Shown here: one piece after another, positions 45,282-54,900 of the stretch | How positions within the stretch are numbered: the first letter of the stretch is position 1 | Layout of the letters: every line of letters begins with the position of its first letter | Assembly: GCF_000255655.1 (NCBI RefSeq) | Contig: NZ_JH636434.1 | Coordinates: 108,977-172,976, forward strand | Direction: 5' to 3' | Source of the DNA: Schlesneria paludicola DSM 18645 | Lineage (GTDB): Bacteria; Planctomycetota; Planctomycetia; Planctomycetales; Planctomycetaceae | DNA length: 64,000 nucleotides | Notes under the pieces: generated by a model | Seen by the model: only the letters and a program-made list of their open reading frames with translations | Told to the model about the DNA's origin: nothing | Databases searched by the model: none | Position numbers and translations under genes: made by a program

Positions 45282-46675
45282 GATACTCCCTCGTTGACCG
45301 AATGTCTCGTACAAACCATGCGTGCGAGGGCATTGTACCAATCGGCTTTCATTTACCTTCTGCAGCCGTTGCAAAAGTTTCACCAATTTCTCGGTTCATT
45401 GCGGTTTCTTGTTTGGTGATTATTGCCAGCCGATTCCTTGGTCCCGCATCGTCGAGGAACGGTACACAGTTGTGTTCGAATCTTGGATCACCCACTCGCC
45501 GAGTTCGATGTGACAGAGTGTTCTCGATCTGCCCCGCTTAAGATCGCCGAGAACAGAGGGTCAAGGCCACGACAATCAACGACGCAATCTTGCCGCATTT
45601 GCTTGTTGATACTGCTAACCCAGAGTCGCACCAGAGCGCGGCACCGCGGATTCGATGAAATGACCGACTCCCACTTCTTCTCGCTGCGTCGCCGCATACA
45701 TCAGCGGTCCCTTGCAGATTTGTCAAACATTGAACTCTCGATTGGATCGGAGCATCGCGACACGTTTTCATTTGTTTGAAAACATCAGCCCGATCCTGGA
45801 TCTCTGTGGCAAGCACGCCGGGGGCATGCTCCCAACTTTCGACACTCGCGAGTTTCTTACCATTGAATGAGTTCGGTACTTGCGAAGATGTCACTTCTTT
45901 AAGGCGGAGACAACGTGAACATACGTAACGCAAACATCACACAGGCAAGAACAACGACGTGAACAACACCTATACAAAGACTGCCCACATCAGCACAAAC
46001 ATATGAACATTTGCTATAACATCATGTCAGGACATTGCTGATAGAGCCAAGTATTGACGTGTGCAAATTGGTAGATATACTAAATTTGTGGCAATCTCTT
46101 CATAATCTGGCTTCAAATTCGAGTGATACAACGAAGGTTCCGGGTTGGGCCGACGGGAGCTCGCGCGGTTTCGTGGTGAGAAGAATCGATTCTGATTGCT
46201 CTCAGGATCGTGAAATGTCGAGTTTGAATACGGTTTTTAGAGGACCTGACAAAACAGGGATTGGCGGCCTTCAGCTTGAAAATTATGAGATTTTCCTGAG
46301 CGACCTCGTGCCAGTCCCGGTCTTGTTACGCACAGTGAGTGTGCGCGCCATGTCAGAGTGTCATTCGCGGGCTTGACATTTTACGAGTGCATTTCGTTGA
46401 GTTGCACTCGTTCTGACGTCGTGGAAAAGCTTTTTACAAGTTTTATCAATCCTGCATTCCCGTTTTCTTTTAGGTTGCTGAGTGATTTTCCACGCATCGG
46501 CATTCGGAAATGGCGTGGTGCCAAGACGCATCGACAGGAAGTTGCCTGTGCGGCTGGCCCAAGTTGCCTGATTATCACAATGGCGATCATGCCATTTCTG
46601 GTGAAGGCTTCGAGCATCGCCTTCTATCGCTTTGGGTCTCTTGTTTACGTTTCTTTTTAAAGAATGGGTATCTGA
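45282..46675. other. Gene-poor, relatively AT-rich region upstream of the second DUF1559 gene
   Basis: About 1.4 kb with no convincing gene. Frames at 45538-45933 (minus) and 46035-46376 (plus) are open but show no family and weak coding character. It may hold decayed sequence accompanying the nearby IS66 relic. Two hairpins lie at 46329-46345 (cgcaca/tgtgcg) and 46383-46411 (acgagtgca/tgcactcgt). Confidence 0.4.
46054..46081 (+). promoter_or_regulatory. Sigma70-like promoter in the AT-rich region
   Basis: ttgacg (46054-46059) and tatact (46076-46081) are separated by 16 bases. It would start transcription about 590 bases before the DUF1559 gene at 46676, reading through two hairpins, so either a long structured leader or a separate small RNA is possible. 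Confidence 0.4.
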
Positions 46676-47755
46676 ATGAAAACATCGCTGTTTCACCCCA
46701 GAAGGAAGCCTCAGTTTCAGTCTGAGGGCCTGATGTCCGCCGAACGCGGTTCATCTCGTGGTATGAAGTCCAGCCTCGGCTTTACGCTGATCGAGCTGCT
46801 GGTGGTCATCGCCATTATCGCAGTGCTAATTTCCTTGCTCCTTCCGGCAGTCCAGCAGGCACGCGAAGCCGCGCGTCGGACGCAATGCAAGAACAACCTG
46901 AAGCAATTGGGATTGGCATTGCACAACTACGTCGATGTCCAGGGAAAATTCCCTCAGGTGGCGACCTATGGCTACCTGAACGGCGCGACTTACCTCCCCT
47001 ACCATCACACCTGGGTCGCCTCAATCCTGCCTTATCTTGATCAGGGAAACCTGTATAACACGATCGACTTCAATCAGCCGGTGTGGGGACAGAACTACAA
47101 AGGGACCGTACTTCCTGCGTTCTTGTGCCCATCTGATGCCCCCTCATTCACCGCTCCCGGACAAACATGGGGTGTCTCGATCACGAACTACGCCGCGGCT
47201 CATGGATTTGACTGGTGGTCACGGGGTTCACGCGATCACGACGGTGATGCGACCGCCCATCCTTATTGGTCTGGCGGTGTCTTCACCCCATTGGTCAATC
47301 AAGGAATCAAAGACATTACGGATGGAACGTCGAATACCGTCCTTTTGGGTGAAGTGACCTCAAACAGCTACAAGAACGGCCCTAGCCAGACGAACGGAAC
47401 CGGGACTCCTCGAAAGGGAGCGGGTGAAGCCGTTTTCCGAGCGGCCTTTGTCGGTGCGACATTCACTTATGCGCAGCAAGCCGGTGGTATGGATTTGAAT
47501 GGGCTGGCGTATGTTCATCCTGATGGTACGCCCGTGTCAGATTGGTTCAAAGCCGCTCCTTATATGCTTTCACCGTTCTTCAATTCTCAAAGCGGGATCA
47601 ATGAAGAATGGCCAGGCGCATCGAGCCCTCACACTGGCGGGATTCAAGTGACCATGTCCGACGGGTCGGTCCGTTTCATCAATGCCAACATTGACTGGGT
47701 GCTGTGGAACTCGATCAATACGAGCCACAACGGAGAAGTGACGGGGGAATTCTGA
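46676..47755 (+). CDS. DUF1559 protein with type IV prepilin-like N-terminus
   Basis: A 359-residue protein. The prepilin motif [20 protein letters not shown] starts at residue 35 and is followed by [19 protein letters not shown]. The first ~30 residues precede the motif and may belong to the leader, or translation may begin at an ATG at 46733 or 46763. The C-terminal hallmark [20 protein letters not shown] is present. The gene is followed by a ~97-bp repeat and then a lipoprotein gene, the common pairing in planctomycetes. Function unknown, probably cell surface. Confidence 0.9.
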   Translation: MKTSLFHPRRKPQFQSEGLMSAERGSSRGMKSSLGFTLIELLVVIAIIAVLISLLLPAVQQAREAARRTQCKNNLKQLGLALHNYVDVQGKFPQVATYGYLNGATYLPYHHTWVASILPYLDQGNLYNTIDFNQPVWGQNYKGTVLPAFLCPSDAPSFTAPGQTWGVSITNYAAAHGFDWWSRGSRDHDGDATAHPYWSGGVFTPLVNQGIKDITDGTSNTVLLGEVTSNSYKNGPSQTNGTGTPRKGAGEAVFRAAFVGATFTYAQQAGGMDLNGLAYVHPDGTPVSDWFKAAPYMLSPFFNSQSGINEEWPGASSPHTGGIQVTMSDGSVRFINANIDWVLWNSINTSHNGEVTGEF

Positions 47756-47826
47756 TTGTGGGTCCGGATCGGTTTCACAAGCGGAAATCGCACCCGGGCG
47801 ACTGCGATCGCATCAATTTCGTCGAG

Positions 47827-47923
47827 CAGCTTGTTGAAATAAGGGGACAGGCACCTTGGCATCCAAGAGTCCATGGCGTTTTTGAGTCTGTACACCGCCA
47901 ATCCCCATTATTTCGACAGGCTG
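47827..47923. repeat. Copy C of the ~97-bp dispersed inverted repeat
   Basis: Left arm cagcttgttgaaataagggg (47827-47846) and right arm atccccattatttcgacagg ctg (47901-47923) pair. Interior ggcaccttggc and catggcgttttt match copies A and B read on the other strand. It lies between the DUF1559 gene and its lipoprotein partner, in the 305-bp gap, and no other feature is seen there. Confidence 0.85.
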
Positions 47924-48060
47924 CGAGCGATTGCCATGAGGCCCCCACAAAAGTCGGGATGGGTCCCTCTCGGAACTTGAACATGACCGAGACGCTCCTG
48001 GGCGACCAGGAGCCCGTTCCGTTTTTGCCAACTGTTTCTATTGCAAGATGGATATATAGA

Positions 48061-48555
48061 ATGCAACGTCAAACGATTTCGTTGATTTTTGGATGCGCTC
48101 TGCTACTGACGATGGCGGGATGCGGGGGTGGGGGCGTCAAGATCTACACGGCCTCCGGCGAACTATCGCTGGACGGTGAGCCATTCGGCCCCACATCGAT
48201 TCGATTGATCCCATTGAAGGAAGGAAATCGCTCGGCGGTCGGCACCGTCGATAAGTCGGGCAAGATTACGTTCACGACCCTCAAGACAGGCGATGGACTT
48301 CCCGCCGGACAGTACCGGGTGGCAGTGGGAATCGATCCCGGTGAGCCGCCGCGACTCTACCCCAAGATCTATGGAGACTTCGGCAGTTCGCCTCTCCAGG
48401 CAAACGTCGATGCGGTCAATGACAATCAGCTGAAACTTCAGATGACCAAGTCGGCCGGCCCGCTAATCAAGGATCCCAAGGCAACGCCTGCACAAGCGAA
48501 GTTCGACGTCAACGCGGCCTTTGAGACTGAAGCCTTCAAGGCAGGGGCCAAGTAG
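48061..48555 (+). CDS. Lipoprotein, partner of DUF1559 proteins
   Basis: A 164-residue protein. The ATG at 48061 gives a lipoprotein signal (FGCALLLTMAGCGGGG) with a lipobox LTMAGC. The mature part, GELSLDGEPFGPTSIRLIPL and LPAGQYRVAVGIDPGEPPRL, has the carboxypeptidase-regulatory-like beta-sandwich pattern. Small lipoproteins of this kind follow DUF1559 genes throughout the phylum, so it is probably a surface or periplasmic partner of the DUF1559 protein. The upstream in-frame extension to 47704 is not used, as it lies in the preceding gene and repeat. Confidence 0.82.
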   Translation: MQRQTISLIFGCALLLTMAGCGGGGVKIYTASGELSLDGEPFGPTSIRLIPLKEGNRSAVGTVDKSGKITFTTLKTGDGLPAGQYRVAVGIDPGEPPRLYPKIYGDFGSSPLQANVDAVNDNQLKLQMTKSAGPLIKDPKATPAQAKFDVNAAFETEAFKAGAK

Positions 48556-48595
48556 CGACCTCCCCGTTCTTTTTGGTGCTGTTAAAAAACAAACT

Positions 48596-48635
48596 CAGGA
48601 GGGCTGATCGCCGCAAATGGCTGTCAGCCCTCCTG
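48596..48635 (+). terminator. Rho-independent-like terminator of the lipoprotein gene
   Basis: The arms caggagggctga (48596-48607) and tcagccctcctg (48624-48635) pair perfectly over 12 bp. An A-run lies upstream (aaaaaacaaa) and a T-rich ttcgttt follows. It ends 80 bases past the stop at 48555. The rest of the gap to 48993 is discussed with the next feature. Confidence 0.75.
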
Positions 48636-48925
48636 TTCGTTTCCACCTTCGCCTGGATGGCGTGAAGCGGCCGCGCCGGAATCGACCGACAACCTGGCGC
48701 CTGTTACAACCGCCGTCAATGGCTGGACGGATGGTTGTGCGATCAGCGTCGGCATCCGCGTCGAGAGCCAAATCTCGCATGAACCTTCAGAAAAGTCGGA
48801 TTTCAGTCGAGGTAGGCCCGTCGAAACGACGAAATTGGCATCGCGGAAGTGCGCGAACCTGAATCAAGGTTGCGTGTCTGGACGGCGTTCGATTCCTGCC
48901 ATTGAGAGGAGGCTGTGACAACATC

Positions 48926-49072
48926 ATGAAGACGAATCAACGACTTCGCTGTGTTTTACGTTCTGCCGCCTCGTCATCGGAGGGATTCGTCGTATGCCCG
49001 CTTCCATCAATGTGTCAGAGCTCACCTGGTGTGCACCGGATAGGCCGCCGCTTTTTTCGAAACTGTGTTTGA
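48926..49072 (+). other. Short upstream reading frame overlapping the ABC-F start
   Basis: A 48-codon frame starts at ATG 48926, 13 bases after a strong aggagg, and runs out of frame through the ABC-F start at 48994. Upstream leader frames can control ABC-F resistance genes, but translation here is unproven. The wide ribosome-site spacing argues against it. Otherwise the 48636-48993 gap shows nothing. Confidence 0.2.
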
Positions 49073-50595
49073 ACTTCGGTCCGGTCCGAACAGGACTCGT
49101 CGGTCGCAATGGTGTCGGTAAGACCACACTTCTCAAACTGATATCCGGTGAACTGCAGCCGCTGTCTGGACGAATCTCCGTTAATGGCAGCTTGGGCGTC
49201 CTACGGCAGACAGTTCAGGTGCCCCCTAACGAAACGGTTGCCGATCATTTCGGCGTCACGGCGGATTGGGCCATTCTGAAACGCGCTGAGCGTGGCGATG
49301 CGACAGCCGACGAACTGGCTGACATCGACTGGACCCTGGAAACGCGGATGACAGCCGCATTGGGGCGAGTCGGACTTGATGCAATGCCAGACACGTTGCT
49401 GACCACGATGTCGGGTGGACAGCGCACGCGCGTCGGACTTGCAGCGCTCATCATTAAAGAGCCGCAGTTTCTTTTACTGGATGAACCGACAAACAATCTT
49501 GATCGCGAAGGGCGCGAAGCGGTGATTGATCTCGTCACCATCTGGCGGTCAGGGGTGATTGTTGTCAGCCACGATCGCGAGCTGCTTGAAGTCATGGACT
49601 CGATCGTCGAATTGACGTCACTCGGCGCGACGCGATACGGCGGAAATTGGAGTACCTACCGTGAACTCAAATCACAAGAACTCGCTGCGGCAAAACACGA
49701 TCTGGAAGATGCGGAAAAGCGTGTGGCAGATGTGGCCCGCACTGCACAGACAACCGCCGAACGCCATGCACGAACCAGCGGAGTTGGTCACGCCAACGCC
49801 GCCAAAGGTGGAGCACCGCGAATCCTACTGGGTGCCAGAAAGGACCGGAGCGAGAAAACCAGTGGTGAGAACGCGCGTCTGGCCGAGCGACGTCGTGAGC
49901 AAGCACAGGATGACGCAGAGGTCGCTCGTGAACGGATTGAAATTCTCCAACCGCTAACGGTCTGCCTACCGCCAACACATTTGCCTGCTGGCAAAACGGT
50001 ACTGAAATTTGAATCGGTCACGGTCGGCTATTTTCCTGATCGGCCGATCCTGACCAACTTGTCATTCAGTATTATCGGTCCAGAGCGGATTGCCGTTGTG
50101 GGGCCCAATGGATCTGGCAAGACAACCGTGCTCGCTCTCGCTTCGACCGGATTGAAACCGTGGCAGGGGACGGTCGAGGTTTTGACGGCGTATGCCATTC
50201 TGGATCAACGGATGTGTCTTCTCGATCCTGCGACGTCGATTCGTGACAACTATCTTCGGCTTAACCCTGGGTCTGATGAGAATGCCTGCCGAATGGCGCT
50301 GGCACGATTCATGTTCCGCGCCGATACGGCACTTCAGAATGTGGCGACGCTCAGCGGGGGCCAGTTGCTGCGTGCGGGTCTGGCATGTGTCTTGGGCGGA
50401 GCGACACCTCCACCGCTCTTGATTGTTGATGAACCCACGAATCATCTCGACATTGACTCGATCGAAGCCGTTGAAGCCGGGCTGCAGGCCTATGATGGCG
50501 CTCTTTTGGTTGTGAGCCACGACGAGCCGTTTTTGAACGCCATCGGAATCACTCGACGACTCGAACTTCCACGCGCCCCGCAACTGCTGACTTGA
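48994..50595 (+). CDS. ABC-F family ATPase (EttA/YheS-type)
   Basis: A 533-residue cytoplasmic protein with two ABC cassettes and no membrane helices. Cassette 1: Walker A GLVGRNGVGKTTLLK, signature MSGGQRTRVGLAAL, Walker B FLLLDEPTNNLDREG. Cassette 2: VVGPNGSGKTTVLA, LSGGQLLRAGLACV, LLIVDEPTNHLDIDS. The region between cassettes (about residues 220-320) is rich in basic and coiled-coil sequence, matching the ABC-F linker that touches the ribosome P-site. Family members either regulate translation or protect ribosomes from antibiotics, and this one cannot be assigned to either. ggaggg precedes the ATG by nine bases. Confidence 0.88.
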   Translation: MPASINVSELTWCAPDRPPLFSKLCLNFGPVRTGLVGRNGVGKTTLLKLISGELQPLSGRISVNGSLGVLRQTVQVPPNETVADHFGVTADWAILKRAERGDATADELADIDWTLETRMTAALGRVGLDAMPDTLLTTMSGGQRTRVGLAALIIKEPQFLLLDEPTNNLDREGREAVIDLVTIWRSGVIVVSHDRELLEVMDSIVELTSLGATRYGGNWSTYRELKSQELAAAKHDLEDAEKRVADVARTAQTTAERHARTSGVGHANAAKGGAPRILLGARKDRSEKTSGENARLAERRREQAQDDAEVARERIEILQPLTVCLPPTHLPAGKTVLKFESVTVGYFPDRPILTNLSFSIIGPERIAVVGPNGSGKTTVLALASTGLKPWQGTVEVLTAYAILDQRMCLLDPATSIRDNYLRLNPGSDENACRMALARFMFRADTALQNVATLSGGQLLRAGLACVLGGATPPPLLIVDEPTNHLDIDSIEAVEAGLQAYDGALLVVSHDEPFLNAIGITRRLELPRAPQLLT

Positions 50596-50628
50596 GACTT
50601 GAGACTCGTCGAAAACCGCGGTCAGTAT

Positions 50629-51066
50629 TTATTGCGTATTCGTGTGCCAAGCTTCGTTGACGCACTGTTGCACTTCATTCCATAGTGCCGGAGCAACATC
50701 CAGTGGACCATGCTCGCTGATCATATTAAGACTGTGCTCAGCGGGGACTGCGTGAACTAGAGCGATCGCGGTTGCGACAATCGCCGGTGATCGACTCATG
50801 CCTGCTCCGCAGGCCACAAGCGTAGGGACCTTGATCTTGATCAATAGCACGATCGTCTGGATTGCGACCTGTAGGATCGAATGCGAATTCCCTTCACCAT
50901 CCAACAGCGGGAAACGGCAATAGACAATTTCTCGGGGATACTTGACCATCGCCTCTTCCAAAGCGAGATCGACGACAGCGATAATCTCCAGTTCGAGGAC
51001 CTTCGACACATCACGCATATCTCGAGCATTTCCGAGCCAGAGGAGATTCGGAATGATTTCTCGCAT
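50629..51066 (-). CDS. Dual-specificity-phosphatase-like protein
   Basis: A 145-residue protein. The signature is VACGAGMSRSPAIVAT, which gives the CX5R loop of cysteine phosphatases but with Ala in place of the usual preceding His. The general-acid candidate Asp lies in FPLLDGEGNS upstream. The N-terminal REIIPNLLWLGNARDMRD matches the DSP start. Possible targets are phosphoproteins or phosphorylated metabolites. The gene starts only 29 bp from a divergent small gene, so the promoters must overlap one of the coding regions or each other. Confidence 0.75.
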   Translation of the reverse strand: MREIIPNLLWLGNARDMRDVSKVLELEIIAVVDLALEEAMVKYPREIVYCRFPLLDGEGNSHSILQVAIQTIVLLIKIKVPTLVACGAGMSRSPAIVATAIALVHAVPAEHSLNMISEHGPLDVAPALWNEVQQCVNEAWHTNTQ

Positions 51067-51095
51067 GGCGATCCTCTCTCAGTCAAGGACGTTAC

Positions 51096-51389
51096 ATGAA
51101 AACTGACAATGGCATCATTGTACGCAGAAGTTTTGCTGGGCTGTTAACGACGGGAGCATTTCTGGTGTTTTTCGGCCTCGTCGTTGAGCCAACTCTGCCA
51201 CATTTCATGCTCGATCGAGTCCTACTACCGGTCGAATTGGCTGACGACGCCAAACGTGAAGCGACCCTCGCACTATTGAAGAATGCGAATGGCAATCGTG
51301 CTTTAATTTGGACAGCCGCTGGCACGATCGTAATTGTTTTTAGTTGTATCGGATGGCGTGCAACACAACGCTGTTCTCAGTCAATCTGA
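51096..51389 (+). CDS. Small membrane protein, two helices
   Basis: A 97-residue protein, aagga ribosome-binding site. The two hydrophobic stretches are SFAGLLTTGAFLVFFGLVV and ALIWTAAGTIVIVFSCIGW, separated by about 40 polar residues (LPHFMLDRVLLPVELADDAK). No family recognised. It is divergent from the phosphatase-like gene. Confidence 0.5.
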   Translation: MKTDNGIIVRRSFAGLLTTGAFLVFFGLVVEPTLPHFMLDRVLLPVELADDAKREATLALLKNANGNRALIWTAAGTIVIVFSCIGWRATQRCSQSI

Positions 51390-51500
51390 AGACTGAATGT
51401 CATTTGCTCGCGGCTAGCGATCAGTGTATACAAATCGCCAAACTTAGCTGCAGGCATCGTTCGTTGGCTCGTCCTCCCTCTTAACTCAGGAAGGCATGGA

Positions 51501-51923
51501 ATGCCATTCATTCACGGTAAGTCATTGGGACATCGACGTCCGCTGTTTGATGACTTTCGGGTGCCGGTCACTTCGGCATCCGACGAGCCGCAATCGGTTC
51601 GTGAGTTGATTTCACAAATCGTACGCGAACAAGTCCACAAATTCGAAGATCGTCAGCAACAGGGTCAGTTTCTACGCGTCTTGACGGAGAAGGAAATCTC
51701 CGCGGGAGTCGACCGCGGGAAGATCGATTCCGGGAAATCTGACGTTCCGCTGCAACCCGTCGACGTGGACGCGGCCATCGAGACCGCGCTCGTGGCATTT
51801 CAGGATGGGCTTTATCTCGTCGTGATCGATGACGTGCAGGTCCAGTCGCTGGATGAACGTCGCAGTCTGAAACCCGAAAGTCATATTACGTTCGTACGGT
51901 TAACGCTTTTGGCAGGGGGATGA
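51501..51923 (+). CDS. Small conserved-looking partner of the DUF4132-like protein
   Basis: A 140-residue protein with a good aaggcatgga leader. Predicted all-soluble, with segments VRELISQIVREQVHKFEDRQ, FLRVLTEKEISAGVDRGKID and FQDGLYLVVIDDVQVQSLDE. Its stop overlaps the next start in an ATGA arrangement, so the two proteins are made together and probably bind. I do not recognise a Pfam family but consider the sequence coherent, and similar small proteins accompany large DUF4132 proteins elsewhere, from memory. Confidence 0.65.
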   Translation: MPFIHGKSLGHRRPLFDDFRVPVTSASDEPQSVRELISQIVREQVHKFEDRQQQGQFLRVLTEKEISAGVDRGKIDSGKSDVPLQPVDVDAAIETALVAFQDGLYLVVIDDVQVQSLDERRSLKPESHITFVRLTLLAGG

Positions 51924-54900
51924 GAATGCTGACCGCGGAAGTCGTAGCCAAACGTTTAGAGCCATATTTGGTTTCCTCGTCTGACAATGGTCAGCCTGAA
52001 CCGCGTGTGTTTGCCGCAATTCGGCAACTTCCCAAAGAATTGCGTGCAATTGGGTTCGGATTTTTCGACAGGAATGCAGACGGTACAAGCTTTCTCACCA
52101 CCGACTGGCAAGTGAATCAGAAACGGTCTTTGCAGACGCTCAAGCTGTTGGACGAGCTGACCCAGGCCCGCTTTCGCAAGCTGCTCACGGCGCTGCTCGG
52201 ACCGCTGGCTGATATCGCGGAAGAGACCTGGGAACTATTGAAACGGTCACCCTACCAGGAGGGTTATCAGCGACGTGCGTTTCGGGCGCCAAATCAGACG
52301 TCGTCGACGTTCGAAGTCCGGAAGAATTGGCTGCAGAGCTTCAGTAACAGTGTCTGTCGAATCCGTCCTGATGTGCTGACGCCCCAATGGTTGGCGATCT
52401 GGGGAAGCTATCTCGAGGACCACTTTTCGCATCGCTATCTGGCGCAGTTTCTGGCCGCGGCCATCAACCGCGGAGATGCTCAGGGGAATGAGGTCTTCGA
52501 GATTCTTTGTCAATCCGCGCGAAACGAACACGAAATCGCGGGGATGAGTCGCATGGCAGCGCGAGCGCTGCTGATGTCGGACCGAGCCGATGGCTGGGAT
52601 TTGATGCAACGGATGCTGCTGGCGGCCCAAAGGCAGGAAGGGCTTCGGCAGGTCATTTTGGAAACCGTCGACGAAGCTCATCCCCAGGCATTCCGGCGGA
52701 TGCTGCAAACGATCCATGACGAGAAGCTGGCGCGTTTCAGTGCCGTGGCACGCGCAGTCGATGTCTGGTGCGGACTAAACTATGAATCTGATCAACTGAA
52801 AACCATCAACACCGCGATTCATCGTGTCATCGAGTTTATGGATCAACCGACCGCGAGGTCGAAAGCCCTGAAGTCCGACGATGCCGAGGAGGTCTATTTC
52901 GCGCTCTGGACAGTCGCGTACGAAGACGCCCATGCTGCGATCTCTGCAGCAGAACGAATTCGAAGTCACAAGTCATCCACAGTGCGCTTTGTGGCGGCCC
53001 AGCTTCTATTTCAACTGGCGCTCCCCGAAGTGGCATCTGTTCTACGACCGATGTTGGCCGATGACGATTTGCAAGTGTCATTGGTCGCGCTCGACGGTTG
53101 TCAGTATGTTCAAGCGGACGATGCCACAGTCGAACTCGAAGCTCATGCCTCTAGGCGATTCGAGCTGATTGAGCAATTGTTTCACCGGATGCCCGAAAAG
53201 CCCGTCATGCTGCCTCCCATTGTCTGGCCTTGGACAGGGCGTGCGGCCACACGAGAGCATGTTGCGGGCGTGTTGGTCAGACTTCTGGGAACTCTTCCCC
53301 CGACTCGTTTACTTCCCTATCTCTCGGCCGTTCACCGTTATCATCGGGTTGCCGTTGTTCGCATGTTGGCGGAGCAGAAAAAGTGGGACAAGTTGACACG
53401 CGAAACGTTGCTGGAACTGACTGGCAACGCATCGCCCGATGTTCGTGAAGCGGCCATCGACGCCCTCAATCGTGCGGAGTTGACTGAACCAGAGATATTG
53501 AGAATCGAGGGCTTGCTCTCTCGCAAGGCTAGCGATCTACGGATCGGCGCACTGAAGTTGCTCTTAAATCAGTCCGACGAGGCGGTATTGGCTACTGCGG
53601 GGCGGTTGCTGGAGTCAAAGGACGCCCTCACCCGATTGGGAGGACTCGAACTGATTCGACTGATGCTCGACGCAAACCGCGAACGACAGGCCTGTTTGAA
53701 GTGCGCCGAGGCCTATGCTTCGTGGAACTCTAAAAAAACAAAAGAGGAACAGTCGCAACTCGATGCGATCCTGACGACTCCCGCCGAGCGACTGACGCTT
53801 GACGACGCCTTCGGGTTGATGAATCCGAAGGAGCTGTCGCCGGTGCCTCGTCCCAGCGTCAGGCCGGTTCAGTTCTTCACTGATGCCACGTTGGAAATCC
53901 TTAAATCATTAGATCAATTGGTACACGCGCATCGCGAGACTCCCATTCGATACAAACGCTGGGATCGAGTCGAGGCTGAAGAGGTTCTGGGCGCGACTTA
54001 TGGTCTGCCGCAGCCGAACTTGTCAGAGCCCATCGATACGCAGCGTGAGGCTCTACCGCTTGTCGAAGTCTGGGAGACGTGGTATCGCGACCGACCTTCG
54101 TCGATGAAGGACCAGGATGGGCTGGAACTCTTGCGTGCGATTCGCTTCGTCGATTCGATTGGCGGCTACTGGTGGGACGACGTGGTCAAATGGGCCGCGA
54201 AACAGCCTGATCGCCGAGAATGGATTAAGAACATCTCATCCGGCAAATCGCCCGTTCGATTGAAGTATGACGGAATTGTTCAAAGCGTGTTAGGTTGGCT
54301 CTACTACTTGCATCGCCCTGAAGGAGTCGAAGAGTATCTGCTGGATTCCGCGGAAACCTATCTCGCGCTCGTTCCACAATCGTGTCATGACGACTTGGTC
54401 ATCCTCGCCGAGGCAGGCGAATCGCCTTCTCCGTACGAGCGCGATCGCGTGCGGATTGATTGGAGAGATCAATACGGGACGGAAGAGTGGTATTCTGCTC
54501 TGTCGAATCGGCTTCTTTACGTGCGTGAAACTCCCGCCCAATTTCAGCGACGTTGGAATTTGGCATGCTTCTACAGCCAACCAATTCCTGGAGCGGAAAA
54601 GCAGCGACCGGGGCTCGAGATGTCAATTCACGCTTATGCGGCCGGATTGGCGACGCTCACCGATCTGACAGACTTGTTGTTGGGGCCGAGGATTTCAAGT
54701 GGGCAAGCGATCCATTTTGGCGAACTGGCCGAGATCACCTCTCGGCAACAGCGTCGCGAATTGCGTGAGCTCTTGGCGGCACATCCAGAAATCCAGGCAT
54801 TGGCAGACCGCTGCCGTGAGCGAGTCTTGCAGATTGAACTGGCACGCGGGGAAACACCAACCCCAGCGACCTCAGCCGCGTTGTCGATGAGTTATTTCGG

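Noticed and set aside
45538-45933. Minus-strand frame of 131 codons in the AT-rich region
   Set aside because: No family, no ribosome-binding site, mixed composition; may be a remnant but I cannot support a gene.
46035-46376. Plus-strand frame of 113 codons
   Set aside because: No motif and weak start; it overlaps the promoter-like boxes of the DUF1559 leader.
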